From Staphylococcus pettenkoferi (GTDB taxonomy: Bacteria; Bacillota; Bacilli; Staphylococcales; Staphylococcaceae), in the NCBI RefSeq assembly GCF_002902685.1, contig NZ_PPRN01000019.1:35183-99182 (forward strand): DNA of 64,000 bases, read 5' to 3'. Below the pieces are notes generated by a model. It was not told the origin of the DNA. It was given only the letters and a program-made list of their open reading frames with translations, and did no database searches. The position numbers and the translations under genes were made by a program. Of the stretch, positions 26,714-35,914 are shown piece by piece; the first letter of the stretch is position 1; every line of letters starts with the position of its first letter.

Positions 26714-27562
26714 TTACTCGTCAGCCACTTTCTTCATTAATTTACGCAACTTCTCTTCCGTACCTGACTCATACACAGGTGTATAAATACTACAACGTAA
26801 ATCGGCGTCCCCTTGCACGCGCATCGACGTCAAATCGAATAACATCTTACCTGCTTTCACATGGCGAAATTCAATTTGCATTTCAGGCGCTTTACTCACT
26901 TGGCTCTCTTGCCACAACGCTTTAAACTCTGGGTACGTTTGACTCATTTCTTCAATAAATTGGTTGTACCACTCATCGCCTAAATAGTGACCGTAATAAG
27001 AACGGAAGATGGCGAGAAAACCTTTAACGAAATGATCCCAATTCGTCGCTAGTGCTTTAAACTCCTTCCGCGCAAAGAGTAAGCGAATCAAATTACGCTC
27101 TTCTGCAGGAATTTGGTTAAAGTCAATAAAGACGTGGGAAGCTGCCGCATTCCATCCGACGATAAAGCAACGTCGGTCGGTCACGATACTGGGACAATAT
27201 GTCAGCTCGTCTAAAATGTGTTTGAGCGAATGACTAATTTCAGGTTGTTGATCGTTCCACACTTTAATTTCTGTTGTCTTCTCATACGCCAAATCATATA
27301 AATAGTCTTTCTCATCTTGATTCAAACGCAACGTCTTAGCTACCGCTTCGAGCACTTCAGGTGACACTTTAATGTCACGGCCTTGTTCCAACCATGTGTA
27401 CCATGTCGTACTCACGCCTGATAATCGTGCCACTTCTTCACGACGTAACCCTGGGGTACGGCGACGGTTTCCTGGAGGCAAGCCAATCGATTCTGGTTTG
27501 ATTTGTGCACGCTTGATTTTGAGAAACTCTGACAGTGTATTCAATCTTTTTTGATCATCCAT
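26714..27562 (-). CDS. XRE-family regulator with MmyB-like ligand domain
   Basis: A 282-residue transcription factor. The N-terminal helix-turn-helix (about residues 10-80) carries the LPPGNRRRTPGLRREEVARLSGVS block typical of MmyB-type regulators. The C-terminal PAS-like domain (about 105-275) binds fatty-acid-like ligands in related proteins. It is divergent from a second FabF gene and upstream of ptb-buk, so a role in sensing acyl groups and controlling both neighbours is plausible (inference). Overlapping divergent promoters and an inverted repeat lie between it and fabF2. Confidence 0.85.
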   Translation of the reverse strand: MDDQKRLNTLSEFLKIKRAQIKPESIGLPPGNRRRTPGLRREEVARLSGVSTTWYTWLEQGRDIKVSPEVLEAVAKTLRLNQDEKDYLYDLAYEKTTEIKVWNDQQPEISHSLKHILDELTYCPSIVTDRRCFIVGWNAAASHVFIDFNQIPAEERNLIRLLFARKEFKALATNWDHFVKGFLAIFRSYYGHYLGDEWYNQFIEEMSQTYPEFKALWQESQVSKAPEMQIEFRHVKAGKMLFDLTSMRVQGDADLRCSIYTPVYESGTEEKLRKLMKKVADE

Positions 27563-27647
27563 TTATGTATTGCACCTCAATTTAAGCTCACGCTATTGAT
27601 ATTAAAAAGTCATCGCAACTCAACTTTTACCATTGTCTCTCACTGAG

Positions 27648-27717
27648 CCTATTACCTATTAGTAATTATACCATGATAAATCCAACTATTGTAATAGGAT
27701 AGTATGCTTTTTACAAT
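27648..27717. promoter_or_regulatory. Divergent promoters with shared -35 and an inverted repeat
   Basis: Plus strand: TTGTAA (27689-27694), 17 bp, TACAAT (27712-27717) for fabF2. Minus strand: the same hexamer read as TTACAA, 18 bp, then extended -10 TGGTATAAT (27665-27670) for the regulator. CCTATTAC (27648-27655) and GTAATAGG (27691-27698) are exact inverted copies. One overlaps the shared -35 and the other lies past the regulator's -10. This is a good candidate for autoregulation. Confidence 0.65.
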
Positions 27718-27749
27718 AATAATAAAAGAGTAATTTGGAGGAATAGGTT

Positions 27750-28991
27750 ATGGAAAGAGTTGTAATCACCGGCATGGGTGTGGTTTCTCCAGTAGGTAAC
27801 GATTTAGATACGTTCTGGAATAATTTAATTGCCGGAAAGTCTGGAATCTCTGAAATAGATACGATGGATACTTCCAAGCATAAAGTGAAATTCGGCGGCG
27901 TCGTACGTGACTTTGACAGTGAAGCGTTGCTCGGCCGTAAAGCCGCACGTCGTATGGACAAATTTGCGCAATTCGCGTTAGTCGCTGCTCAACAAGCATG
28001 GGATCAATCAGGACTCACTTCTGACAATATTGATTCCGCACGTCTTGGTGCTTACGTTGGTTCAGGAATTGGCGGCTTTGAAACGTTATTCCAAAACTTC
28101 TTGAAACTACAAGAGAAAGGCCCTCGACGTGTAAGTCCAACGCTCGTACCTTCTATGATGGCCAATGCCGCTTCAGCTCAAATCACAATCAGATTCGGCG
28201 CAATGGGACCTTCAATGTCACCTGTCTCTGCATGTGCGACAGGTAACCACTCAATCGGTGAAGCTTTCCGTCTCATCCGCTCTGGTGAAGCTGATGCGAT
28301 GTTCGCGGGTGGTACAGAATCCACTATCAATGATATTTCACTCGCAAGTTTCGGTAATGCTCGTGCATTATCTACACGTAACGATGACCCACAAGGTGCA
28401 AGTCGTCCATTCGATGTCGATCGTGATGGTTTCGTCATCGCAGAAGGTGCCGGCATTCTTATCCTAGAATCCCTTTCTCATGCGAAGGCACGTGGTGCGA
28501 ATATCCTTGCAGAAATGGTCGGTTACGGCGCAAGTTCAGATGCATATCATATGGTCGCAACACATCCTGAAGGCGAAGGTGCTTACCTTGCAATGAAAGC
28601 GGCGTTCAGAAGTGCGAATCTCGATCCATCCGAAGTCGATGTTGTTAACGCGCATGCCACAAGCACACCTGTAGGCGATGTATCCGAAACGAAAGCCTTG
28701 AAACAACTCTTAGGCGATCATGCATACAACTTACCAATTACTGCCAACAAATCTATGTTTGGTCACATGCTCGGTGCTGCAGGTGGTGCAGAAGCAATCT
28801 CACTCGCGATGAGTATTCAGAACGATATCGTCCCTCCAACAATCAACTTGGAGAACCAAGATCCTGAGTGCGATTTAGATTATGTAGCGAATGAAGCCCG
28901 TGAATTGCCACTTCGCGTAGGTATTTCCAACTCATTCGGTTTCGGCGGTCACAACGCTGCGCTTATCTTTAAAAAATACGAAGATGATTAA
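27750..28991 (+). CDS. Beta-ketoacyl-ACP synthase II-like, second FabF
   Basis: Thiolase-fold condensing enzyme of 413 residues that would extend acyl-ACP with malonyl-ACP. The catalytic triad is intact: Cys162 (SACATGNHS), His302 (NAHATSTPVGD) and His339 (KSMFGHMLGAAGG). The sequence differs clearly from the housekeeping S. aureus FabF and has Ala303 where NAHGTST has Gly. It is encoded away from fabH/fabD and is divergent to an MmyB-type regulator. GGAGG precedes the ATG. A specialised role, such as unusual or branched chains, is possible but not shown. Confidence 0.88.
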   Translation: MERVVITGMGVVSPVGNDLDTFWNNLIAGKSGISEIDTMDTSKHKVKFGGVVRDFDSEALLGRKAARRMDKFAQFALVAAQQAWDQSGLTSDNIDSARLGAYVGSGIGGFETLFQNFLKLQEKGPRRVSPTLVPSMMANAASAQITIRFGAMGPSMSPVSACATGNHSIGEAFRLIRSGEADAMFAGGTESTINDISLASFGNARALSTRNDDPQGASRPFDVDRDGFVIAEGAGILILESLSHAKARGANILAEMVGYGASSDAYHMVATHPEGEGAYLAMKAAFRSANLDPSEVDVVNAHATSTPVGDVSETKALKQLLGDHAYNLPITANKSMFGHMLGAAGGAEAISLAMSIQNDIVPPTINLENQDPECDLDYVANEARELPLRVGISNSFGFGGHNAALIFKKYEDD

Positions 28992-29142
28992 TCTCTAAAG
29001 GTTATACAAGTCACACCTACTATAGAAATGAGGAAAACTCAGGGACGTAATAAAAAATTACAATAATAAGCATTAAATATGAAGTCATCTCATTTAAAGA
29101 GAACTTAATTGTTGGTAAAGATATTAACTCAAGCTTGTCGCA

Positions 29143-29234
29143 GTAGCTGTCTGTATTTGAAATAGCTGACGCTATCTCAAATACAAGTCAGCCTTGCGGG
29201 GGCAAGACTACGAAATCAAATAGATTTCTGTCTT
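29143..29234 (+). repeat. Dispersed two-hairpin intergenic element, copy 3
   Basis: First hairpin TATTTGAAATAGC-TGAC-GCTATCTCAAATA, then GCGGGGGCAAGAC with GAAATC..GATTTC inside and GTCTT closing. It differs from copy 4 at essentially one base over 90 bp, and its 3' arm is shorter. Confidence 0.8.
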
Positions 29235-29297
29235 AATATAGTATTAACATTGAAAGTTAAGTTGAGCTACTGTTAGTTCTAATTAAGCAATTACGCA

Positions 29298-29395
29298 GTA
29301 GCTGTCTGTATTTGAAATAGCTGACGCTGTCTCAAATACAAGTCAGCCTTGCGGGGGCAAGACTACGAAATCAAATAGATTTCTGTCTTGCTCCC
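29298..29395 (+). repeat. Dispersed two-hairpin intergenic element, copy 4
   Basis: Same as copy 3, with a complete GGGGCAAGAC..GTCTTGCTCCC stem followed by TTTTTG, so the second hairpin could itself act as a terminator. Confidence 0.8.
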
Positions 29396-29535
29396 TTTTT
29401 GTTTCATTGACTTCGTGAGAGACCGCCCATACTTTTAAAAAAGCTAACAATCCAAAGCAGATAGCTTAAAATCATAGCCTGCTATGCTACAATATAATTA
29501 TTTAAAGTAACTATTGAAATAAAAGAGGGATAATC

Positions 29536-30738
29536 ATGCACGACGTCCGTCCAGGAGAAATCCAAAAAGGATCAAAAGAATATACTAATATTATCATCGC
29601 TCTGTTCATCGCAGGATTCACCATCTTCTCAATCTTATATAGTGTGCAACCACTCATTCCAGCGTTCTCTAGACATTTCCACGTCAATGAGACTTGGGCA
29701 AGCATACCGCTCTCGATAGCAACATTGACGCTAGCAATTGCGATGTTATTCTTCGGAGCAATCTCTGAAGTTGTAGGTCGAAAACCGATCATGTTCTTCT
29801 CCGTGATCTCGGTGTCACTACTCGCTATAGTACAACCGTTTATCGACAACTTTAATGTGTTCCTGGCACTGCGTTTCATCCAAGGCATTTGTCTCGCGGG
29901 TCTCCCCTCTATAGCGATGGCGTATATTGGAGAGGAAATTTCTGAAATCAGTTTACCTCAAGCGATGGGAACGTACATTAGCGGGAATGCATTCGGCGGT
30001 GCTTTTGGACGTGTCTTTACTGGTTTTATTGCCAGTTTATTCGGCTACAAAGTCGGTATGATTGCGGTTGGCGTGATTAGTTTAGTTGCCGCAGTACTCT
30101 TTATCTTTCTACTACCAAGTTCACGCAACTTTACGAAACAGCGCTTCCACCTCGGCGAACTCTTACGCAGTTACGGACAACATTTGCGTAACCCACGTTT
30201 GCTTAAGCCGTTTATGTTAGGGTTCTTGCTCTTAGGTTGTAACGTAGCCGCATTCAACTACATTAGTTTCGAGCTCGAATCTGCGCCTTATCATGTACAC
30301 AAAGGGTTAATCAGTTTCATTTATCTCCTCTTCTTGCTTGGCATGTTATCTTCCATGTTGAATGCTAAGCTACGTGCGAAACTAGGCACTTTACGTGCAT
30401 TGAAGTTGAGCTTAATCACACTGATGGTCGGAATTTGGATCACCCTACTTCCGTTTATTATTTTTAAAATTCTAGGGCTCGCTTTCACGATTTATGCATT
30501 CTTTAGCGGTCATGCCATCGCAAGTGCAGTCGTTACGAGTCGTGCAGAACACAATAAGGCACAGGCATCAAGCCTTTATCTTCTCTTCTATTATATTGGC
30601 TCTTCCGTCGGTGGCACGCTCGCTGGTTATTTCTACAGTCTCCTCCACTGGCCAGGTGTAGCCCTTATGATTACGATCTTTATGGTCATAAGTTTAGTGA
30701 TTGCTATGACGATTCGTAAAAATAAAGATATACGGTAA
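29536..30738 (+). CDS. MFS transporter, YnfM-like
   Basis: A 400-residue, 12-TM carrier. FTIFSILYSVQPLIPAFS in TM1 and the loop GAISEVVGRKPIMFFS match the YnfM/AraJ-like drug:H+ antiporter branch. The substrate is unknown; efflux of a small hydrophobic compound is the usual prediction for the family. AGAGGGA precedes the ATG. It ends in a strong terminator, and no partner gene is adjacent. Confidence 0.82.
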   Translation: MHDVRPGEIQKGSKEYTNIIIALFIAGFTIFSILYSVQPLIPAFSRHFHVNETWASIPLSIATLTLAIAMLFFGAISEVVGRKPIMFFSVISVSLLAIVQPFIDNFNVFLALRFIQGICLAGLPSIAMAYIGEEISEISLPQAMGTYISGNAFGGAFGRVFTGFIASLFGYKVGMIAVGVISLVAAVLFIFLLPSSRNFTKQRFHLGELLRSYGQHLRNPRLLKPFMLGFLLLGCNVAAFNYISFELESAPYHVHKGLISFIYLLFLLGMLSSMLNAKLRAKLGTLRALKLSLITLMVGIWITLLPFIIFKILGLAFTIYAFFSGHAIASAVVTSRAEHNKAQASSLYLLFYYIGSSVGGTLAGYFYSLLHWPGVALMITIFMVISLVIAMTIRKNKDIR

Positions 30739-30768
30739 AAGAAATATCATGCTCTCTCAACGTTAGAT

Positions 30769-30799
30769 AAAACCATCCGTACAAACGGGTGGTTTTATT
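30769..30799 (+). terminator. Terminator after the YnfM-like gene
   Basis: AAAACCATCCGT (30769-30780) with ACGGGTGGTTTT (30785-30796). Confidence 0.85.
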
Positions 30800-30973
30800 T
30801 TATTATGATTAAATCAATATCGACGAAGGCTAACAAACACGTAAGAAATGTATTTATATATAATTTAATTATGATATATTAAATGTGTAATGATTATTCA
30901 TTAGTAATATCGTTTTAGAAGAAGATCTACAACCAAATGCAATAAAAGTAAGATATTCTACTAGAAAGGTTCG

Positions 30974-31177
30974 ATGATCTTGCATGCAGAGAAGATAATG
31001 AATGTTTACGTGCTAATCATGTTGGTTTTAGTATTTTTTATGCATAGACTTTTAATTTATTCTCTTAGTGGCGATATTTTTGACATGTATTTTCTTATGC
31101 ACTTAGCAGGCGTAATGGGTTATATCACCACTATGATTTATTTTAGATACTTAAATATTATAAAAAGCATATGGTGA
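30974..31177 (+). CDS. Small predicted membrane protein
   Basis: Up to 67 residues, two hydrophobic segments (about residues 11-31 and 38-57) and a basic C-terminus. No family is recognised. GAAAGG precedes the ATG at 30974, and a second ATG at residue 9 is also possible. A strong hairpin with T-run 35 bp after the stop supports a real transcript. Function unknown. Confidence 0.45.
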   Translation: MILHAEKIMNVYVLIMLVLVFFMHRLLIYSLSGDIFDMYFLMHLAGVMGYITTMIYFRYLNIIKSIW

Positions 31178-31211
31178 TAGTCATAAACAGAAAAATCTAA
31201 TTGAATCACAT

Positions 31212-31258
31212 AAATAGCGCTAAGCAGTCATAATTAGAAACTGAACTTAGCGCTATTT
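31212..31258 (+). terminator. Terminator after the small membrane protein
   Basis: AAATAGCGCTAAG pairs perfectly with CTTAGCGCTATTT. Confidence 0.75.
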
Positions 31259-31304
31259 GTATATGTAATTTTATTCGTACTCCAACATAAAGCCATGCAA
31301 ACAC

Positions 31305-31350
31305 AAAACGGCCCGCCCCAAAGTTACCCTAACTTCAGAACGAGCCATTT
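31305..31350 (-). terminator. Terminator after rbsK
   Basis: GGC-CG / CG-GCC outer stem and AAGTT/AACTT inner stem, ending in CCGTTTTG on the minus strand. Confidence 0.55.
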
Positions 31351-31361
31351 CACTCTACCAA

Positions 31362-32270
31362 TTATTCTATATCACTTGCATGTGGAATCGCTGCTTGCGC
31401 TCCAGCACGTTGCACTGTTAATGAGCCGGCTTTATTCGCATAATCAATCGCGTCACTTAAGTTACTCATATCTGACTCTAGATGGCTTACGAGCGCACCG
31501 ATAAATGTGTCGCCTGCTGCCGTCGTATCTACTGCTTTAACAGGATAAGCTGGCAGTTGTTCAGATCCAGCATCCGTAGAATAGAAAGTACCGTGCTCGC
31601 CCAACGTAATCAAGACAGTGTGAATGCCTAAATCGTGGAAGTACGCTGCACTTTCATGCATGGAAGCTTCATCCGTCACGGGTACACCTGAGAGCGTCTC
31701 AGCTTCAGATTCATTCGGTACGATAATATCGATAAGTTGAAGCAAGTCATTAGGCAATGCTTTCGCCGGCGCTGGATTCAACAGCGTCGTTACGCCATGT
31801 GCTCGAGCCATTTTAAACGCAGCAGTGATCGCCGGAATCGGCACCTCTAACTGTGCCACGATAAAGTCTGCTTCCGCAATCGTCTGCTCTGCTCGCGCGA
31901 CATCCGTTTCATCAATTGTCATGTTTGCGCCACCATAGACGTAAATCGTGTTCTGACCTTGCGCATCCACTGTAATAAATGCCTGACCTGTCTGCGCTTG
32001 CTCGGTTTCAACCACATAAGATGTATCGATGCCGGCCGCTTCAAAGTCTTTGAACATAAAGTCTGCGATACCTTCCGTACCTACTTTCGAGATAAAGGTC
32101 GTTTCCGCGCCTAAGCGTGCTGTCGCTATCGCTTGATTTGCACCTTTACCTCCGCCATATGCTTTCTGTGCTTCTTCAACATGCAACGTTTCGCCGGGTT
32201 TCGCATAACGCTCTACCGTCAAGAACTGGTCCACATTCGTCGAACCTAAGACGACCACTTTGTTTGTCAT
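31362..32270 (-). CDS. rbsK: Ribokinase
   Basis: PfkB-family sugar kinase of 302 residues that makes ribose-5-phosphate from ribose. N-terminal GGGKGANQA is the substrate-binding signature and DTTAAGDTFIGAL holds the catalytic Asp in the anion hole. The ATG at 32270 follows GGAGGG with a 6-base gap; the frame extends eight codons further without a site. It lies 66 bp after rbsU on the same strand. In S. aureus rbsD lies between rbsK and rbsU and rbsR is linked; neither is seen here. Confidence 0.93.
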   Translation of the reverse strand: MTNKVVVLGSTNVDQFLTVERYAKPGETLHVEEAQKAYGGGKGANQAIATARLGAETTFISKVGTEGIADFMFKDFEAAGIDTSYVVETEQAQTGQAFITVDAQGQNTIYVYGGANMTIDETDVARAEQTIAEADFIVAQLEVPIPAITAAFKMARAHGVTTLLNPAPAKALPNDLLQLIDIIVPNESEAETLSGVPVTDEASMHESAAYFHDLGIHTVLITLGEHGTFYSTDAGSEQLPAYPVKAVDTTAAGDTFIGALVSHLESDMSNLSDAIDYANKAGSLTVQRAGAQAAIPHASDIE

Positions 32271-32336
32271 ATCTATCCCTCCATCGTCATCCAAGCTTAC
32301 TTAATTACCTCTACTTTAACACATTTCGTTGTACGA

Positions 32337-33221
32337 TTACTTGATGAAGACTGTCACAGCAGCTGCGACAACGATGAGGACGAGACCGATAACCGTCACG
32401 ACCATCTCTTTGCCAGTCTTACGTTGATTCAACATGTAAATACCTGAAAGTGTGGCAAGAACGACTGAAGTTTGTGACAAGATGAACCCAGTTGCTAGTC
32501 CATTCATTTCTTTCTGAGCTGAGATGAGATAGGTTAACGCACCAAAGGCGAAGAAGAATCCTGAAATGATTTGAAGCCATGTGACTTTCTCTTTGAATGG
32601 ATTCCCTTTCTTCTTCATCGTGATAAGTCCGTAAATGACTGCCACTAATACCATGCCGATTGCTTGTGGTAAAAAGGCTGTCTGACCGCCCACGGATGAA
32701 GCTTGTGGCGCTGCAGAATAAGCCCAGTAACCAATTTCACCAATTAATAATAAAATAACTGCTGTACGGAGATTTTTACTATTAGCTGCTTGACCATTCT
32801 CACTCCAAACGGTCATCCAAGCACCAATGAGGATGACGAATAAAGCGATAAAGCCGATAATCTTGTGAGACACACCTGGCCAATCACCTAGAGCAATGAC
32901 ACCCCAAAGTGATGCACCAAGGAGCTGGAACGCAGTCGTAATCGGCATCGCACGAGATGAACCGATATATTCAAAGGATTTGAAAGTAATAATCTGTCCA
33001 AAGCCCCAACCTGCACCAGATATAATAGATAAGACTAAATCCATACCTGTTGGAAAGCCTTTGGATGAGAACGCCGCAAATACTGCTGCAAAGATGAGCG
33101 TACCAATTGTTGCGCCGATAATTTGATTGACGGGACGACCGCCAAATTTAGATGCCACCGTTGGGAAGAGCCCCCAACCGAGTAAAGGTCCGAGACCTAT
33201 GAGTATAGCTACAATTTCCAA
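32337..33221 (-). CDS. rbsU: Ribose/glucose uptake protein (GRP family)
   Basis: A 10-TM drug/metabolite-type carrier of 294 residues in the glucose/ribose porter family (GlcU/RbsU). Repeated halves, the GWGLFPTVASKFGGRPVNQ region near residues 15-33 and a GAGWGFGQIITFKS segment are typical. The link to rbsK supports ribose as substrate. The start is TTG, with GAGGTG 6 bases upstream. First gene of a two-gene rbsU-rbsK unit. Confidence 0.87.
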   Translation of the reverse strand: MEIVAILIGLGPLLGWGLFPTVASKFGGRPVNQIIGATIGTLIFAAVFAAFSSKGFPTGMDLVLSIISGAGWGFGQIITFKSFEYIGSSRAMPITTAFQLLGASLWGVIALGDWPGVSHKIIGFIALFVILIGAWMTVWSENGQAANSKNLRTAVILLLIGEIGYWAYSAAPQASSVGGQTAFLPQAIGMVLVAVIYGLITMKKKGNPFKEKVTWLQIISGFFFAFGALTYLISAQKEMNGLATGFILSQTSVVLATLSGIYMLNQRKTGKEMVVTVIGLVLIVVAAAVTVFIK

Positions 33222-33529
33222 ATCTTACACCTCTATCATTAAATTTATTTATATCTCGTAAATGACATAAGCGTTTGAAACGTGAGTGCGATGTATCTAT
33301 CTTCACATCTTATTCTTAGGTGACATCGTGCTCCACGTGTCATTTCAATTCCCCACACCGTATTTTATCACGGAGATTTATCCGAGAGAAAACACTTCAC
33401 CTTGTGTCAGTGGGACATTTTAAGAGCAAGTCCAAGGAGAGTAAAAGTAAATATAAAGTAGAATTATTAATAATTCAAAAGTAAGTACTAATTAAAATCT
33501 GATAAACTGAAGCCAAAGGGGGATGCGAA
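33222..33529. other. Divergent intergenic region rbsU / amidohydrolase
   Basis: 308 bp of AT-rich promoter DNA. No match to a full cre consensus and no small gene was found. Confidence 0.5.
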
Positions 33530-34279
33530 ATGAAACGCTTTGATGCACACTTTCACATTATTGATTACGACTATGATATTCAAGAAAATAATGGGTATTG
33601 GCCACCTCAATATGATGTTGAGCAGTACCTCTCGGCCACAAGTGACCTTGGCATTGCTGGAGGTGCTATTGTTTCTGGTTCTTTCCAAGGCTTTGATCAA
33701 GATTACTTAATCGACGCTTTAGAACACTTAGGACCTCGCTTCGTTGGTGTGACGCAACTACCCATGTCTACTACAAACGAAGAAATCATACGACTTAACG
33801 AACAAGGCGTACGTGCCTTACGTTTCAACGTTAAACGTGGAGGTTCAGAATCTCTGAAGAACTTGGAATACTTCGCGCAACGAGTGTATGATCTTGTCGG
33901 TTGGCATAGTGAGTTGTATATCGATTCACAACAGTTGCCCGATATTTCCCGGGTAATACATCGTTTGCCTGCGATTTCCATTGATCATCTCGGGTTATCT
34001 AAAGAAGGCCTACCTCATTTACTTGATGCGGTAGATCATGGCGTACGCGTGAAAGCAACAGGCTTTAGTCGAGTTAATCTCGATGTAGCTCAAGCGATGC
34101 GTCACATTTATGCAGTGAATCCAGATGCGCTAATGTTTGGAACAGACTTACCTTCTACTCGCGCGCCTCGCCCATTTAGTGTAGAAGATGTCCATTTGAT
34201 TGAGGAAACCTTTGATACACAGGCTTGTGAGAAGATTTTCTGGGAAAACGCACATGAATGGTACCGAATTGGAAGATAG
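33530..34279 (+). CDS. Amidohydrolase family protein (TIM-barrel metal-dependent hydrolase)
   Basis: A 249-residue amidohydrolase_2-type enzyme. DAHFHI (residues 5-10) is the first metal motif, IDHLG a later His ligand, and FGTDLPSTRAP the C-terminal Asp motif. Relatives act on lactones, 2-pyrone-dicarboxylate or decarboxylate aromatic acids; the substrate here is unknown. AAAGGGGGA precedes the ATG. It converges on mqo across a shared bidirectional terminator and is transcribed alone. Confidence 0.85.
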   Translation: MKRFDAHFHIIDYDYDIQENNGYWPPQYDVEQYLSATSDLGIAGGAIVSGSFQGFDQDYLIDALEHLGPRFVGVTQLPMSTTNEEIIRLNEQGVRALRFNVKRGGSESLKNLEYFAQRVYDLVGWHSELYIDSQQLPDISRVIHRLPAISIDHLGLSKEGLPHLLDAVDHGVRVKATGFSRVNLDVAQAMRHIYAVNPDALMFGTDLPSTRAPRPFSVEDVHLIEETFDTQACEKIFWENAHEWYRIGR

Positions 34280-34370
34280 CTCTGCCTCGTTTGGATAGGC
34301 ATCTGGTATAAATCATAATTTGTATGATGGTGTCTCTGTTTAGCAGAACTTTCACAAACCACACAAACGC

Positions 34371-34416
34371 AAAACACCTCCGCTGGTAATGAATCATACC
34401 AACGGAGGTGCTTTTA
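34371..34416. terminator. Bidirectional terminator, amidohydrolase / mqo
   Basis: AACACCTCCG-TGGTA pairs with TACCA-CGGAGGTGCTTTT. T-runs on both strands. Confidence 0.85.
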
Positions 34417-34432
34417 TTGTTTAGACGCGATC

Positions 34433-35914
34433 TTATTTTTGATCTAACTTGAGCGCTTTATCTGTTTCTTTACGGATTTTCTTCATTAATTCGTGATCGT
34501 TAATGAGAGATTCACCGTAAGATGGGATCATTTTCTTAATCTTAGGCTCCCAATCTTTAGCGTACTCTGGGAAGTTCTTCTCTAGTACTTCAAGCGCTAC
34601 AGATACTGAAGTTGAAGCCCCTGGTGATTCACCTAATAAAGCGATAACAGAGTGGTCTTCTGAGTTAACTACTTCTGTACCGAATTGGATAAATCCACGA
34701 CCTTCTTCTTTCGTATCTTTGATAACTTGAACACGTTTACCAGCAATGTGTAAGTCCCAATCTTCGTCTTTTGCATCTGGAATGAAACGACGTAATTCTC
34801 TCATGCGGTCTTCTTTCTTCTGAAGGACTTGTTGCACAGAGTATTTAAGCAATGGAACGTTCTTCACTGCTGAAGCTAATAAAGTGATAAAGTTGTTTGG
34901 TTTCACTGATTTGAATAAGTCTAAGTTTGAACCATTTTTTAAGAATTTAGGGCCGATTGCCGCGAATGGTCCGAATAATAGACTCTTCTGACCGCCAAGA
35001 TAACGTTTATCTAAGTGCGGTACTGTCATTGGTGGTGTGCCTGGTGGTTCTTTACCGTATACTTTCGCATCGTGTTGTTCAACCACTTCTGGTTTGTTAC
35101 AAACTAAGAATGCACCGCTGATTGGGAAACCACCTAAGTGCTTGCTTTCTGGGATTCCTGTTTTTTGTAATAAAGGAATTGCCCAACCGCCGGCACCGAT
35201 AAAGATATAGTCAGCTGATTGAACTTCAACTTTGTTTGTTTCTAAGTTACGGATCTTAACTTCCCATTTACCATCGTTACGACGGTTGAAATCAAGCACT
35301 TCGTGACGGTAATGTACATCTACTGCGTCACTGTTTTCTAAGTTATGTGCAAGTTGGCGAGTTAATTCACCGAAGTTCACGTCTGTACCGTGATCAATCT
35401 TACTTGCAGCAATTGGAGATGCTGAGTTACGATCTTTCATCATTAATGGAATCCATTTAGCGATTTGATCGTGATCTTCACTATATTCGATTGTTTCGAA
35501 CATAGGGTGTTGTTTTAATGTTTCATAACGTTTTTTCAAGAAATTAACGTTGTTCACGCCTGCTACGAAACTTAAGTGTGGTAGCGGATAAATGAAGTCA
35601 CGTGGGTCTTTGATCACGTTGTTCTTCACTAAGTGAGACCAGAATTGTTTAGAAATCTCGAATTGTTCGTTGATTTGTTTCGCTTTCTCAATATCAACTG
35701 AACCGTCTGGTTGCTCCACTGTATAGTTTAATTCACATAAAGCAGCATGACCTGTACCTGCGTTAGAGTCATCATAAGAACTTTCTAAGCCAGGACGATC
35801 CATGCGTTCATAAAGCTTAATATTCCAATTTGGTTCAACGTTTTTAAGTAAAGTACCAAATGTTGTACTTAACACGCCGGCACCAATGAGAATAACGTCT
35901 TTAGAGTTACTCAT
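34433..35914 (-). CDS. mqo: Malate:quinone oxidoreductase
   Basis: FAD-dependent membrane-associated oxidation of malate to oxaloacetate with electrons passed to menaquinone. It has 493 residues, the normal length. The FAD motif GAGVLSTTFG is at residues 11-20; PGLESSYDDSNAGTGHAALCELNY and FPISGAFLVC are family landmarks. The ATG at 35914 is used because AGGAAGGTGG lies 6-8 bases upstream; the frame extends 42 codons further but that part looks non-coding. S. aureus has two mqo paralogues, one of which neighbours an acyl-CoA synthetase as here. Confidence 0.95.
   Translation of the reverse strand: MSNSKDVILIGAGVLSTTFGTLLKNVEPNWNIKLYERMDRPGLESSYDDSNAGTGHAALCELNYTVEQPDGSVDIEKAKQINEQFEISKQFWSHLVKNNVIKDPRDFIYPLPHLSFVAGVNNVNFLKKRYETLKQHPMFETIEYSEDHDQIAKWIPLMMKDRNSASPIAASKIDHGTDVNFGELTRQLAHNLENSDAVDVHYRHEVLDFNRRNDGKWEVKIRNLETNKVEVQSADYIFIGAGGWAIPLLQKTGIPESKHLGGFPISGAFLVCNKPEVVEQHDAKVYGKEPPGTPPMTVPHLDKRYLGGQKSLLFGPFAAIGPKFLKNGSNLDLFKSVKPNNFITLLASAVKNVPLLKYSVQQVLQKKEDRMRELRRFIPDAKDEDWDLHIAGKRVQVIKDTKEEGRGFIQFGTEVVNSEDHSVIALLGESPGASTSVSVALEVLEKNFPEYAKDWEPKIKKMIPSYGESLINDHELMKKIRKETDKALKLDQK

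Larger units (their letters stand above)
28992..29535. other. Intergenic region with two dispersed elements
   Basis: 544 bp holding two near-identical two-hairpin elements (29143-29234 and 29298-29395) and no gene. Confidence 0.6.
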
